Assembly (NCBI GenBank): GCA_030605745.1
Contig: JAUWHT010000297.1
Span: 1-15,439, forward strand
Direction: 5' to 3'
DNA: 15,439 nt
DNA from: Pirellulales bacterium
GTDB taxonomy: Bacteria > Planctomycetota > Planctomycetia > Pirellulales > Thermoguttaceae
Shown: one piece after another, positions 13,580 to 15,439 of the stretch
Numbering within the stretch: position 1 is the first letter of the stretch
Layout: each line of letters starts with the position of its first letter
The notes under the pieces: model-generated
Database searches by the model: none
What the model was told of the DNA's origin: nothing
The model's input: the letters and a program-made list of their open reading frames with translations, nothing else
Program-made: the position numbers and the translations under genes

Positions 13580-13608
13580 TTGACAATACCCAACTGGCAC
13601 GGTAAGAT
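13580..13608 (+). promoter_or_regulatory. Probable sigma-70 promoter of the LuxR-type gene
   Basis: A perfect TTGACA (13580-13585) is followed after 17 bases by TAAGAT (13603-13608), four of six in the -10 consensus. Transcription would start near 13615, giving a leader of about 48 bases. The stretch 13495-13579 between the MttB-like gene and this site has a T7 run at 13543-13549 but no convincing hairpin before it. Confidence 0.6.
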
Positions 13609-13662
13609 TTATCAGTAGAAAACTTGCAGCCTACCTTACCAGATTGGTTCAGGAGAGCCGAC

Positions 13663-13926
13663 ATGTCAACCAAACTTACCACACGGGAAAAAGAAGTGGT
13701 TCGACTCGTCAGCTTGGGGTGTACTATCGGAGAGGCTGCTACAATTCTCGGATTGGCTCCAAGCACGGTCGACAACCACAAGTCTCGAGCGATGGCAAAG
13801 TTCGGCACCAACAAGGTTGCCCTGCTCACGCGAAGGGCAATCAAGATGCGGGTTACCAGCCTCAACGACCGGCTAACCCCAACCGAAAAACGCCGTAGCG
13901 GTCGCAAACAGAACGGATGGAACTGA
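13663..13926 (+). CDS. Stand-alone LuxR-type (GerE) helix-turn-helix protein
   Basis: An 87-residue protein that is little more than a LuxR C-terminal DNA-binding domain: LTTREKEVVRLVSLGCTIGE (5-24), AATILGLAPSTVDNHKSRAM (25-44) with the recognition helix from about Ser34, then AKFGTNKVALLTRRAIK. The basic tail TEKRRSGRKQNGWN resembles homologues I associate with Planctomycetota. There is no receiver, autoinducer or other sensor domain, so it is either constitutively DNA-binding or partnered. The start is the ATG at 13663 with AGGAGA just upstream; an in-frame TTG at 13624 is less likely. It has its own promoter-like site, so it is not necessarily part of the hydrolase-MttB unit. Confidence 0.9.
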   Translation: MSTKLTTREKEVVRLVSLGCTIGEAATILGLAPSTVDNHKSRAMAKFGTNKVALLTRRAIKMRVTSLNDRLTPTEKRRSGRKQNGWN

Positions 13927-13954
13927 GCGGTCCATCTACCTTAGCTTAGGACCC

Positions 13955-14095
13955 GCGCAGAAATAAGCTGTACAAATTGGTGGCACGCCCTGAGGAACGA
14001 AGGGCGTGGGGCGTGGCAAGGTGCCCCAAACACGCCCTTCGCTGCGCTCAGGGACGTGCCACTCTTGGTGGAATTCGTACAAGTTATTTGTGCGC
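13955..14095. repeat. MITE-like inverted-repeat element, family C
   Basis: A 141-base near-palindrome. The outer ends are GCGCAGAAATAAGCTGTAC (13955-13973) and GTACAAGTTATTTGTGCGC (14077-14095), inverted copies with few mismatches. Further in, TGGCACG-CCCTGAG...CGAAGGGCGTG on the left pairs with CACGCCCTTCG...CTCAGGGACGTGCCA on the right. The whole could fold into one long imperfect hairpin. No target-site duplication was recognised. It lies between the convergent ends of the LuxR-type gene and the glycosyltransferase, 28 and 6 bases from their stop codons, where it could also end transcription in both directions. Confidence 0.82.
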
Positions 14096-14101
14096 AGGCG
14101 C

Positions 14102-15263
<1,162 letters not shown>

Positions 15264-15274
15264 GGACTAGCTCT

Positions 15275-15329
15275 AACTCGGATTATTCATCGGAAATCCG
15301 TTTAGCCGCCGGGCAAGCCCGATTTTCCG
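15275..15329. repeat. Palindromic repeat, family A copy 4 (deleted form)
   Basis: The block AACTCGGATTATTCATCGGA (15275-15294), then AATCCG and TTTAGCCGCCGGGC, matches the left part of copies 1 to 3. It then switches to AAGCCCG, which belongs to the opposite arm, and ends GATTTTCCG, a near-inverse of CGGAAATC at 15291-15298. Recombination between the GCCGGGC stretches in the two arms, removing the middle, would give this form. It lies just upstream of the glycosyltransferase start. The remaining 110 bases to the window end show no gene; an A-rich patch near 15383-15417 has no well-spaced promoter. Confidence 0.75.
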
Positions 15330-15439
15330 CAGGTTGTTTTTTCTGCTAAGACGATGGCAGTTGGGAACTGGGCGGCCGGGGCGAAAAAAAGGTTGAAAAT
15401 CCGATAAATGTTAAAATAGGTAAACTTGCGCTGTGGAGC

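Noticed and set aside
15383..15417. Promoter TTGAAA...TAAAAT near the window end
   Set aside because: The spacer is only 13 bases, too short for a sigma-70 promoter, and it points away from the glycosyltransferase.

Overview
The window looks like chromosomal DNA of a member of the Planctomycetota, probably near the Pirellulales. That is inferred from protein types I recognise, not from a marker gene: an FHA protein starting MYGELVPMGGGD, a stand-alone LuxR-type helix-turn-helix protein ending NGWN, RsgA with a long basic N-terminus, an extremely cysteine-rich secreted protein, and GC-rich housekeeping genes separated by many palindromic repeats. No rRNA, tRNA, CRISPR array or prophage was seen.

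Layout, left to right. 1-1040: the 3' end of an IS3-family transposase abuts a truncated PAS-domain gene, followed by gene-poor DNA with one doubtful small ORF and several GC-rich hairpins. 1041-3530: a large palindromic repeat, then nadA (quinolinate synthase) and a secreted protein of CCEPE-type repeats with a strong terminator. 3557-5567: hflX on the minus strand, then a promoter and a compact hicB-hicA toxin-antitoxin pair. 5518-8831: three minus-strand genes, an FHA protein, rsgA, and a secreted peptidase that looks like clan CD family C25; the peptidase gene runs into the 3' end of hicA. 8907-13494: a TIGR01212-type radical SAM protein, then a probable two-gene unit of a secreted alpha/beta hydrolase (Abhydrolase_10 type) and a non-pyrrolysine MttB-type methyltransferase. 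13580-15439: a LuxR-type HTH protein with a good sigma-70-like promoter, a palindromic element, and a minus-strand GT4 glycosyltransferase broken by one extra base in a C7 run.

Three unrelated families of inverted-repeat elements sit between the genes. Family A (four copies: 1041-1245, 7031-7131, 9869-9950, 15275-15329) resembles REPIN/BIME elements: two REP-like hairpins facing each other, with compensatory base changes between copies. Family B is at 8293-8437 and family C at 13955-14095. Several copies overlap gene ends and supply a stop codon, a start codon or C-terminal residues.

Functionally the window mixes cofactor synthesis (NadA), ribosome-linked GTPases (HflX, RsgA), envelope or secreted proteins (Cys-rich protein, C25-like peptidase, secreted hydrolase), probable one-carbon/quaternary amine metabolism (MttB-like) and small regulators. 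The most interesting parts are the repeat families and their use as gene ends, the hydrolase-MttB pair, the cysteine-repeat protein, and the frameshift inside the EX7E motif of the glycosyltransferase. No clearly new multi-gene defence or biosynthetic system is visible.
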